A stretch of 64,000 bases of DNA, from NCBI GenBank assembly GCA_014191195.1, contig BJGZ01000004.1, positions 124,001 to 188,000 of the forward strand, read 5' to 3'. The notes below the pieces were generated by a model, which saw only the letters and a program-made list of their open reading frames with translations, searched no databases and was not told the DNA's origin. Position numbers and translations under genes: made by a program. Each line of letters begins with the position of its first letter. Within the stretch, counting starts at the first letter, position 1. This document shows positions 9,132-17,073 of the stretch, in pieces. Source of the DNA: Chlorobiota bacterium (GTDB lineage Bacteria > Bacteroidota > Ignavibacteria > Kapaibacteriales > UBA961).

Positions 9132-9398
9132 TTAGGCTTGAGCGGCTTTCATTTTATTAATATGAAGTGCAAGTTTGGATTTCTTATTAGCTACATTGTT
9201 CTTGTGTAATATTCCACGAGATGCTACTCTGTCTAATATACTTGTAGCAGTAACAAATAATGTTTCTGCTTCTTGAACTGATTTAGCTAAACGAACAGCT
9301 TTGATCGCTTCACGATAAAGCTTGCGATTTGCTCGATTATAAATTGTGCGCTTTTTATTTTGACGCGTACGTTTAATTGCTGACTTATGATGTGCCAT
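9132..9398 (-). CDS. rpsT: 30S ribosomal protein S20
   Basis: This 88-residue, very basic protein starts MAHHKSAIKRTRQNKKR and has the long helices typical of S20, an early-binding 30S assembly protein. I chose the ATG at 9398 rather than an in-frame TTG three codons upstream, because homologs begin MAxHKSA. It follows a strong promoter at 9442-9473 and leads into tRNA-Arg and rpsO. Confidence 0.97.
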   Translation of the reverse strand: MAHHKSAIKRTRQNKKRTIYNRANRKLYREAIKAVRLAKSVQEAETLFVTATSILDRVASRGILHKNNVANKKSKLALHINKMKAAQA

Positions 9399-9441
9399 AA
9401 CTACCAAATAATGCGATTAATTGCTTCTATATTAGAGATTG

Positions 9442-9473
9442 CAAAAATAAAGAGATTCGGTGTACTATGCAAA
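9442..9473 (-). promoter_or_regulatory. Promoter of rpsT
   Basis: On the minus strand TTTG (9470-9473) is followed by 20 bases and then TATTTTTG (9442-9449). This is an exact Bacteroidota-type -33/-7 promoter. Transcription would start near 9435, leaving a leader of about 37 bases before the ATG at 9398. Confidence 0.65.
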
Positions 9474-9510
9474 CTTTTTTATGATTCAAATGTTTGATTA
9501 CCTGAATCAA

Positions 9511-10587
9511 CTAAGCTAACATTGAAATTAGAAGAGATTGCAGAACCGAAACGGCTGGTTTTGAGCTTGATTTTAATGTAAGATCTGCATTTCTCAAAAG
9601 AAATAAAGCGTTTTCTAATCTTGTATTTGTAAATATTTTTAAGGCTGATTGATATTCGGGTATGAAGTAAGAACTAATTCCAGTCAATTTTGATAATTCA
9701 TAAGGATTTTGAGTGGTTTTTATGGAATCGGATAATTTAAAGAGTGAAAAAATATATCGAGTTATCATTGTGATGATTAACATTTCTTGTTTATCATCTT
9801 TCATCATAAAATGAATGATTTCGATTGCTTTAGCAGAATCACCTTTGCCAATACTTTTTTGTAATTCAAAAACATTATAGACTTTAGAGCTTCCTACAAC
9901 GCCAAGTACTTCTTGTATTGTATAGGTATGTACAGCAGGTGCATACAGAGTTAGTTTATCTATCTCATTCACTATATCTCTTAAAGATTGTCCTGCATTA
10001 GCAATAATATATTCTGCTGCTTCTGGTTGAATATCTTTATTATCATGTTTTAATCTATGAGTAATCCACGTAGATAATTCTTTTTCGGTTACTTTTTTAG
10101 ATTCATGACAAGGGATTGCATCGATTAATTGATCTAGAGGAAACTTTATAGTGGAGAGTATTTTTTTTGCTTTGTCTTGTTGCCTAGAATTCTGTTTCGT
10201 TGAAGAGATTCCCCACAATGCTTGAAAATTTCCTAATAACACTAAATATGTAGATGGTTGCGGGTTTTTTACATAGGAAAGTAAGGCAGATTTTTTGTCG
10301 CTTTTTGATGATTTTGACGTAAAAAGCTTATCTGCATTTTTGACAACAACAATTCTTTTATCAGATATAAATGGGAAAGCGCTTGCTATGTCTATAATTG
10401 CATGTTCTTTTATTTGTTCAGCATCTACAATATCAATATCAGGTTTTGAATTACATGAATTTTCTAACTGTTGTACAACAACATGATAAGCTTCTTCCTT
10501 TAAGAATTCTTCTTCTCCAAATAATAAGAGAGAATTTGGTAATTCTGTTGAATTATCAAAGAACTCTTGTAATGAATCAATTATCAT
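9511..10587 (-). CDS. holA: DNA polymerase III delta subunit
   Basis: HolA opens the sliding clamp within the replicative clamp loader. The 358-residue length fits. The N-terminus has the delta-type opening NSLLLFGEEEFLKEEA (residues 17-32), followed by the AAA+-like domain in which Walker motifs are not required. ELSTWITHRLKHDNKDIQPEAAEYIIANAGQSLRDIVNEIDKLTLY (about 170-215) is the typical lid-domain block. The C-terminal collar helices end at about 358. Overall similarity in this family is low, so the call rests on these blocks and length. It starts 9 bases after the permease gene, probably in one transcript. Confidence 0.88.
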   Translation of the reverse strand: MIIDSLQEFFDNSTELPNSLLLFGEEEFLKEEAYHVVVQQLENSCNSKPDIDIVDAEQIKEHAIIDIASAFPFISDKRIVVVKNADKLFTSKSSKSDKKSALLSYVKNPQPSTYLVLLGNFQALWGISSTKQNSRQQDKAKKILSTIKFPLDQLIDAIPCHESKKVTEKELSTWITHRLKHDNKDIQPEAAEYIIANAGQSLRDIVNEIDKLTLYAPAVHTYTIQEVLGVVGSSKVYNVFELQKSIGKGDSAKAIEIIHFMMKDDKQEMLIITMITRYIFSLFKLSDSIKTTQNPYELSKLTGISSYFIPEYQSALKIFTNTRLENALFLLRNADLTLKSSSKPAVSVLQSLLISMLA

Positions 10588-10596
10588 ACTTAGAAC

Positions 10597-11700
10597 CTAT
10601 CTTTGAATTGCTTTAGGATCGAATGCATCGCGTAGACCATCCCCTAAGAGGTTAAATCCATAAACGGCTGCAGCAATTGCAATACTTGGATATACAGTTA
10701 AGCCCCAATATTTACCAGCAAAAATATACCCATAATGATCTGAAATAAATATACCCCATGATGGTTCTGGCCTTTGAATGCCTAGCCCAAGAAAACTGAG
10801 TCCTGCTTCAGCAATAATAGCTGATGCAATGCCAGCAGTAGATAATACAATGATAGGTCCAATGGCATTTGGCAGAATATGTCTGAAAATTGTTCTCATA
10901 GAGCCAAAACCAAGGGCTCTAGTAGCTTCTACATATTCCATTTCTCTTAATGAAAAGAATTGTCCACGAACTATTCTTGCAATTTCAACCCAACTTGAAA
11001 TTCCGATTGCGATAAATGTTTGCCAAAAAGGGTTCAAGGAAAACCCCATGATATTATTGGTGAACTTTAATAAAGAAGAAAGCAGTATCGCCAATAGGAT
11101 AGTTGGATAAGACCAAATAACATTTGTAAACCACATAATTATATTGTCTACCCAACCTCTAAAGAATCCTGCTAATGCGCCAAGCACGATGCCAATGATA
11201 AGGGCAATTAATTGTGAAACAACCCCTACTAATAAACTAATACGAGCACCAAAAACTAATCTGCTAAATACATCTCTGCCTAATCTGTCTGTACCTAAAT
11301 AATAGGTAGGAGTAGTATGCCATTCAGATTCATTGTTTCCATATAATTGCTGAATCTGAATTGTTCCATTTAGTCCTTCAAAATCAATGTATTCGACGCT
11401 ATTTTTATATATTTTAAAGGTTTGTATAGGTAATACATTAGGCTGAGATTCATCTGAAGGGTTTTTTAATAATAAAACATTGCCTACAAATCCAGAAGGT
11501 TTTTCTGCATATTCAAGTACAGCTAAAGTAGGAGAAAATGGGCTAATAATATCAGCCATAGCTGCAATTAACACTAATAACCCTATGATTATCATGCCCG
11601 CAATACCAGCTGGATGTTTTTTTAGTTTTTTCCACGCTAATGCACCCAGACTTTCAGATCTTTTTATTTGTACAGAGGAAGTAACCAAATTTTTTGACAT
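10597..11700 (-). CDS. Oligopeptide/dipeptide-type ABC transporter permease (DppC/OppC family)
   Basis: This is an inner-membrane permease of a peptide/nickel-type importer. TM1 is at about residues 28-50. The core domain follows GTDRLGRDVFSRLVFGARISL (about 138-158) and carries the coupling-loop region EYVEATRALG and the family block AEAGLSFLGLGIQRPEPSWG (about 300-320). At 367 residues it is about 65 longer than usual. The extra length is a soluble insert between TM1 and the core (about residues 55-130). The partner permease is immediately upstream. No substrate-binding protein or ATPase gene is in the window. Confidence 0.9.
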   Translation of the reverse strand: MSKNLVTSSVQIKRSESLGALAWKKLKKHPAGIAGMIIIGLLVLIAAMADIISPFSPTLAVLEYAEKPSGFVGNVLLLKNPSDESQPNVLPIQTFKIYKNSVEYIDFEGLNGTIQIQQLYGNNESEWHTTPTYYLGTDRLGRDVFSRLVFGARISLLVGVVSQLIALIIGIVLGALAGFFRGWVDNIIMWFTNVIWSYPTILLAILLSSLLKFTNNIMGFSLNPFWQTFIAIGISSWVEIARIVRGQFFSLREMEYVEATRALGFGSMRTIFRHILPNAIGPIIVLSTAGIASAIIAEAGLSFLGLGIQRPEPSWGIFISDHYGYIFAGKYWGLTVYPSIAIAAAVYGFNLLGDGLRDAFDPKAIQR

Positions 11701-11721
11701 AATATCTTGAATATAAATGAA

Positions 11722-12648
11722 TTAGCTTAATTTAACTTTAGGGTCTAAGAATACATAAATGATATCAACTATTGCATTCACTACCACAAAAATGATAGCT
11801 GTTAATAATACAGTACCTTGAATAATTGGATAATCTAATTTTTCGATGGCGCTGATTGCAAGAGTTCCAATTCCCGGCCAATTAAAGATATACTCTACAA
11901 AAAAAGTACCAGCCAATAAACCAGAAAACCAAGCACTTACGGTTGTAACAACTGGATTTAAAGCATTTCTTAAAGCATGGCGCAGAATTACAGATGATTC
12001 AGATAAGCCTTTTGCCCTGGCAGTTCTTACATAATCTTGATTTAGTACATCTAACATGCTGCTTCGGGTAACCCTTGCAATGATAGATAATGGCCTAAAA
12101 GCTAATGTTATCATTGGTAAAAATAAATGACTTATCCCTTTGTCAATATATCCGGATGATGGCAATATTTTCCAAATTTCTCCAAAGAGTAAAAGCAATA
12201 ATAGTCCAAAAACAAAAGAAGGTAAGGAAATTCCTAATAATGCAAAACCCATCGTTGTAGCATCAATCCATGTATTTGCTTTTATTGCGGCAATAATTCC
12301 AAGAATGATTCCCAGTAATGTTGAAAAAAACATCGCAGTTATCGCCAATAATGCCGTGGCTGGAAATTTATCAACAATTGTTTCCAGAACATCTCTGTTG
12401 GTAGAATATGATACTCCTAAATCTCCCTGAATTAATCTTCCAATGTATTTTGTATACTGTTCATACATAGGTTTATCTAAGCCTAATTGAACTCTTAATG
12501 CTTGTATAGATTGTTCATCTGCCCTTTGGCCCAACATTAGACGGGCTGGGTCTCCGGGCAAAACAAAATTGATAAGGAATGCTGTTGTTACAACTCCAAA
12601 TAATACTGCTAAAGCATATCCACATTTGCGAATTATATAAGAAATCAT
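11722..12648 (-). CDS. Oligopeptide/dipeptide-type ABC transporter permease (DppB/OppB family)
   Basis: This partner permease of about 308 residues starts MISYIIRKCGYALAVLFGVVTTAFLINFVLPGDPA, the DppB-type first helix. It carries TARAKGLSE (coupling loop, about 205-213) and a C-terminal ending FLDPKVKLS that matches the family. The ATG at 12648 is preferred over an in-frame upstream start, because the extra 19 residues would precede the conserved first helix. It is followed after 21 bases by the DppC-type gene. The substrate is not determinable; peptides are the default. Confidence 0.9.
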   Translation of the reverse strand: MISYIIRKCGYALAVLFGVVTTAFLINFVLPGDPARLMLGQRADEQSIQALRVQLGLDKPMYEQYTKYIGRLIQGDLGVSYSTNRDVLETIVDKFPATALLAITAMFFSTLLGIILGIIAAIKANTWIDATTMGFALLGISLPSFVFGLLLLLLFGEIWKILPSSGYIDKGISHLFLPMITLAFRPLSIIARVTRSSMLDVLNQDYVRTARAKGLSESSVILRHALRNALNPVVTTVSAWFSGLLAGTFFVEYIFNWPGIGTLAISAIEKLDYPIIQGTVLLTAIIFVVVNAIVDIIYVFLDPKVKLS

Positions 12649-12743
12649 TGAAATAGAGTAATGATAAAAGGTGTAACATGTACGAAAGAGTTGTGAGATG
12701 TACATCGCAAATTAACAAAGTTTGATTTTTGATGCATAGATTA

Positions 12744-13631
12744 TTATTGTCTTACATGTTCAATGTCCAAATAACCAATATGTTTAGCATATTCCGAAGG
12801 ATGATGCTCCAAAACTTCTGTTGTAATATTGATTGGATCTTGTAATGCAAATCCAAGACAACGCTCAGCAATCACACTAAATGAATGGACTGTATCGGTG
12901 GTAAACAAGTGTATTCTTTTAGGCTTAGAAGAACTTACTTGATGCGAATGTATTCCTAACATTTTTGTTATAAGTTTTGATGCAGTATAACCACAGTCAA
13001 TCAAGGTGATATTGGGCAATATACCTGTAATTAAATCTTTTAATAAAGGATAATGAGTGCATCCTAAAACAAGTGTATCAATATTCTTTGATATAAGAGG
13101 TGATAAATATTCCTTTGCTATCACAGTTGCTGCTGGATGATTCACCCAATCTTCTTCTACTAATGGAACAAAGAGGGGACATGCTATACTAGTAATGTGT
13201 GTATCTTTATGTAATATATCTGCATATGTGCTTATTGCTTTTTCATAGGCCTGTGAATGTATTGTTGCCCTAGTGCCTATTATTCCTATATTCCCATTAA
13301 GCGATGATTCAATTGCATAGTGGGCTGCTGGTTCAATCATACCAATTATAGGAATGGGGGAATGTTTCTGTGCAATTTCTAAAGCTAAAGCAGATGCTGT
13401 ATTACATGCTATAACAATTGCTTTAACATTAAATCCTAATAAAAAATCGATGCATTGAATAGTATAATGCTCTATTGTTTGCTTAGACTTATTACCATAT
13501 GGAACTCTAGCGGTATCCCCTAAATAGACAAATTGTTCATCAGGCATTGCTTGTACTAGGTGTTTTAAGACGGTTAAGCCGCCTACACCAGAATCAAATA
13601 CACCAATAGGTTGATGAGCATCTGTTTTCAT
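12744..13631 (-). CDS. murI: Glutamate racemase
   Basis: MurI makes D-glutamate for peptidoglycan. The 295-residue protein has the opening block GVFDSGVGGLTVLK (catalytic-region Asp and Ser), first catalytic Cys in VIACNTASA (about residue 75) and second in LGCTHYPLL (about 190). No key residue is missing. It stands alone between the permease pair and a 158-base spacer. Two other peptidoglycan precursor genes, alr and asd, lie 40 kb away in the window. Confidence 0.96.
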   Translation of the reverse strand: MKTDAHQPIGVFDSGVGGLTVLKHLVQAMPDEQFVYLGDTARVPYGNKSKQTIEHYTIQCIDFLLGFNVKAIVIACNTASALALEIAQKHSPIPIIGMIEPAAHYAIESSLNGNIGIIGTRATIHSQAYEKAISTYADILHKDTHITSIACPLFVPLVEEDWVNHPAATVIAKEYLSPLISKNIDTLVLGCTHYPLLKDLITGILPNITLIDCGYTASKLITKMLGIHSHQVSSSKPKRIHLFTTDTVHSFSVIAERCLGFALQDPINITTEVLEHHPSEYAKHIGYLDIEHVRQ

Positions 13632-13789
13632 GAAACTATAAAAAATAAACTAAAGAAGAACCATATCTTAGAATGCAACCGAGATATGAACCATATATGA
13701 AGCCTTATGAAAACGTGAATATGTTTCACATTAAGCTATACATATTTTTAAGAATTACTAAATATAATAAACGATCAAACCAATAAATA

Positions 13790-14215
13790 CTAATTAACTT
13801 TAGAAAGGGAATCTAATTTAGTATCTAATTTTTTTATCGATTCTTCTAAATTTTTGGTTAAATCTTGATACTGCGTTTTTAGATTGGCATCGTTTTCTTT
13901 TGCTTGTTTTTCTAATTGACTAGATAAATCAGTTAAACTAGTTTCTACTCCAGATAACTCTTGCTTTAATTGTTGGATTTGTTTTTTATATCCATCAATA
14001 ATCTGCTTTGTTTGCCCTTCATATTGCCCTTTAAACTTCATTGTTTGATTATGAAAACTTTGAGCTAAATTCAAAATTTGAGATTTCATAATAGTAAGCA
14101 CTTGCTTAGCTGCTGATATGTCAGGATTGGATTTTGTATTCTGTTGAGCAAATGTTATAGTGGAAGTAATGATCATTACAAATAAGATCACGGAAATTCT
14201 ACTAATGTCTTTCAT
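13790..14215 (-). CDS. Secreted coiled-coil protein, function unknown
   Basis: This 141-residue protein has a signal peptide (residues 1-23, cleavage after TFA). The rest is almost entirely charged helix with heptad-like spacing (about 60-138), for example QIQQLKQELSGVETSLTDLSSQLEKQ. No enzymatic motif is visible. It resembles small periplasmic OmpH/Skp-like or structural coiled-coil proteins, but I cannot assign it to a family. Its ATG overlaps the stop of the EIIA gene in ATGA, so the two are translationally coupled. That is odd, since EIIA is cytoplasmic and this product should be exported. Confidence 0.75.
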   Translation of the reverse strand: MKDISRISVILFVMIITSTITFAQQNTKSNPDISAAKQVLTIMKSQILNLAQSFHNQTMKFKGQYEGQTKQIIDGYKKQIQQLKQELSGVETSLTDLSSQLEKQAKENDANLKTQYQDLTKNLEESIKKLDTKLDSLSKVN

Positions 14216-14673
14216 AAATCTTCTTCTTCTTTAGTAAAAAATTCAATTATTTGTTCAGGAGTATCTGCTTGTAAAATATTCTCTCTAAAGCTATCACTAT
14301 TCATTAATCTTGAGATTCTACTTAATAATCGTAAATGTGTCCCTACAGTATTCTCCCTTCCAATCAACATAAATACAATCGACACAGGTTCTTGATCTAA
14401 AGAGTTGAAATCTATAGGATGTTTAAGTGTTAGAAAGGCACCTACTGTCTCATTTATATGATTAGTTTTTCCATGGGGAAGTGCAAAACCTTTGCCAATG
14501 CCTGTTGACATTATTTTTTCTCTTTCCAAAACAGCTTTACGTGCTTCATCAGGCTTTGCTAATAAACCAGTTTTCTCCAAACAATTAAGCATGGTATCAA
14601 GTACTTGCTCTTTGCTTGTAATATCTTGTTTTAATAGTATTGCTGATGGTTTAAGAATTTCAGTTATTTTCAT
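14212..14673 (-). CDS. PTS EIIA domain protein (fructose/nitrogen type, PtsN-like)
   Basis: This single-domain EIIA of 153 residues has the phosphorylatable histidine in GFALPHGKTNHI (about residue 67) and the flanking block STGIGKG. No EIIB, EIIC, HPr or EI gene is nearby. It is therefore more likely a regulatory EIIA of the PtsN kind than part of a sugar transporter. PtsN proteins modulate potassium transport, stringent response and other targets by binding partners. The start ATG at 14673 gives MKITEILKPSAILL, the usual beginning. It is coupled to the coiled-coil gene downstream. Confidence 0.88.
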   Translation of the reverse strand: MKITEILKPSAILLKQDITSKEQVLDTMLNCLEKTGLLAKPDEARKAVLEREKIMSTGIGKGFALPHGKTNHINETVGAFLTLKHPIDFNSLDQEPVSIVFMLIGRENTVGTHLRLLSRISRLMNSDSFRENILQADTPEQIIEFFTKEEEDL

Positions 14674-14790
14674 GGCATTATTGGTATTTAAACATTCTAA
14701 CTAGCAACAATATCAATTATTTAGCCAACATTATATGGGTATATTCTTGAAGGCTTATGTGAATTTGAATGAAAATATAGGGAATTGATG

Positions 14791-17073
14791 TTAATGAACT
14801 ACTTTTAAAAGGCATGATGCCGAAGAAATTGGGTTATGTAATCGTACAATATAGATTCCATTTGCTAATAAAGAAATGCTATCATTAACTATTGACATTT
14901 CACCCGAATCTGCAAATCCATGATAGATTTCTTTTACAAATGCTCCGGTTATTGAATACATTTCAATAGAAATTTTGCCGCTTACTGGATTCTTTACAGA
15001 AATATGAATAATGTCTGAAGCAGGAATTGGTGAAATATTAATGGAAGCAATTTCATCAATGATTGTATTACCTGTATTCACTGGACTTTCTGGTATCATT
15101 TTGAACAATAATACCCCATGATCTGGTACTTGAGCAGAAAACGATCCTGAAAAAGTACCTATATTTTTACCTCGCCAAAGATCTCTAATGATAAATCTTT
15201 TATTAGGATCTGAAATTTGTAATTGCTCCCAATTAACTGTAATCGTTTGGTGAATGATATCATCTCTATTGAACATACCAATTGCTAGGGCATTACTATC
15301 CAATTTTTTTGCCCATACTTCTTGCCAGATATCTTTAAAAATTCTATCTCCTTGTTTTCCTAATTTATCTTGATTTATCGATAATACTTCTTCGTTTTTC
15401 AAAAGATTAAGTGAAAATGAATCTAATTCATCTACATAGCAAGATAAAATCAATGGAGAATTTAATAATGCCCATAAGGATACGTGGCTATATTGTTCTT
15501 GAGGAGTTAACTGCGTGGGCCTTTTATGAATACCGGGAAGTGAATTTCCAATTCTTAAAAAGTCCATATCATTCCATCCATTAAAACCAGAGTAAGCTTG
15601 CAATCCTTGCTGAGTAAATCCTATTGTATTTGATACACTCCACCAATTATCTTGAATATCAGTTGTGGTTCTCCATGAATTTCCTCCGGCAGATCTGGCC
15701 CATTTCCACACATCATTATTACCATACTGACATATATTAAAAAAAATATCGCGTGATGAACATTGTTGTAAATAGTTTGATAATATTTCAAATGGTCTTT
15801 TTGATTCTTTAATAATTGATGCATTGTTTTGTTTCATCAATGAATCATAGATTTGTTGATAATAGCACCAATCATATTTAACAAGATCTGCTCCTACTGA
15901 GCAAAAAAAGTCTGCATCTTGTAATTCATGTCCATATGATCCTGGTAATTGAACACATGTTAAAGGCCCGGGCGAAGAATATAATCCATATTTATATCCT
16001 AAAGCATGCAGAGTATCACCTAATCCTCTTAGATCAGGGAATCTACTTGATGCTTTAAGCCCAGCTTTACTTTGTTGAATACTTGTATCTTGCCATCCAT
16101 CGTCTACCATGATATAATTGAAGCCATAATCAGCTAGACCAGTTTTTTTAAGAGCTATAGCTTGACTTATTATATCTTTTTGAGTGACATATTCCCAATA
16201 TGTATACCAACTAGACCATCCTAAAATGGGTGTATAACTGATTGTGTCTCCAATGATGATATCAAGCTTTTTTGTTTGATTTCCATATTGATTAGTTGCT
16301 GTAATTAGTAAAGGATATATACCAGGAATAGATAATTGCCCTGAAATAATCTGTGATATTGGGTCATATGTAAGGCCTTTAGGTAATGTACTTACATCTA
16401 TATCTAATGGTTTTACGCCACTAATAGGAATATAATATAAGATCTGTTTATTAGGTTTAGCACCATAACTATGTACGCTATGAATCCTTGGTGAAAGTGG
16501 TTCTGCAGGAGTGAGGATAATGGCTGAATCAATGATTCTTTTATATGGTTTTGGTATTGTATTTTTATTCATGATAAAATATGCATCGGCCCAATTTGCA
16601 TGGTCTGAATAGATATTATCATCTCCATTAAACACTAATAATTCACAGAATTGCATAGAATCTAATAAGATATTGCATTCTTTTGCAGGCATCCCTCTTT
16701 TCATGATGCCAGAGCGCCATAATACTTTTCCATTTCCTAAAACAAGAAATTCTGCTGACCCAATATCAGGGAAAATATAATCATCAATACCTACAAATGC
16801 ATGAAATCTATGAGCATTCTTGTCAATTTCTAATGTGAGTTTACTTCCAGAATGAGTTCCTAAGCCTTTACTAAATATTATACCTGCAATGCTTATTTTA
16901 TTTCCAGTTACAGAACAATTTTTACATGGAATGCCAAAGTCTTGCTTCATATCAGAAATATCAATACGAGCAATATCTACTGTATCAAATTCTTGTGAAT
17001 ATCCAGTGTAATGAAGATATATTATAGAGAATATGATAGATAAAAATAGTGTAATTAGCCTTTTGATTCCCAT
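14791..17073 (-). CDS. Secreted GH27 alpha-galactosidase-like enzyme with NPCBM and T9SS sorting domains
   Basis: Domain order: signal peptide (about 1-26); NPCBM carbohydrate-binding domain (about 30-170); putative Ig-like PIG domain (about 195-275); GH27 barrel (about 280-650); and a T9SS type A-like sorting domain (about 680-760, ending NGIYIVRL...LLKVVH). In the barrel, Asp401 in LVKYDWCYY fits the nucleophile and Asp472 in WRTTTDI fits the acid/base. GWNDMDFLRIG is the conserved substrate-side loop. It should cleave terminal alpha-galactose or a related sugar at the cell surface; the exact substrate is inference. Its start overlaps the upstream nucleotidyltransferase gene by 19 bases. 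Confidence 0.9.
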   Translation of the reverse strand: MGIKRLITLFLSIIFSIIYLHYTGYSQEFDTVDIARIDISDMKQDFGIPCKNCSVTGNKISIAGIIFSKGLGTHSGSKLTLEIDKNAHRFHAFVGIDDYIFPDIGSAEFLVLGNGKVLWRSGIMKRGMPAKECNILLDSMQFCELLVFNGDDNIYSDHANWADAYFIMNKNTIPKPYKRIIDSAIILTPAEPLSPRIHSVHSYGAKPNKQILYYIPISGVKPLDIDVSTLPKGLTYDPISQIISGQLSIPGIYPLLITATNQYGNQTKKLDIIIGDTISYTPILGWSSWYTYWEYVTQKDIISQAIALKKTGLADYGFNYIMVDDGWQDTSIQQSKAGLKASSRFPDLRGLGDTLHALGYKYGLYSSPGPLTCVQLPGSYGHELQDADFFCSVGADLVKYDWCYYQQIYDSLMKQNNASIIKESKRPFEILSNYLQQCSSRDIFFNICQYGNNDVWKWARSAGGNSWRTTTDIQDNWWSVSNTIGFTQQGLQAYSGFNGWNDMDFLRIGNSLPGIHKRPTQLTPQEQYSHVSLWALLNSPLILSCYVDELDSFSLNLLKNEEVLSINQDKLGKQGDRIFKDIWQEVWAKKLDSNALAIGMFNRDDIIHQTITVNWEQLQISDPNKRFIIRDLWRGKNIGTFSGSFSAQVPDHGVLLFKMIPESPVNTGNTIIDEIASINISPIPASDIIHISVKNPVSGKISIEMYSITGAFVKEIYHGFADSGEMSIVNDSISLLANGIYIVRLHNPISSASCLLKVVH

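Noticed and set aside
13662-13688. Short inverted repeat CATATCT/AGATATG upstream of murI
   Set aside because: A 7-bp stem with a 13-base loop is expected by chance in AT-rich sequence and has no other support.
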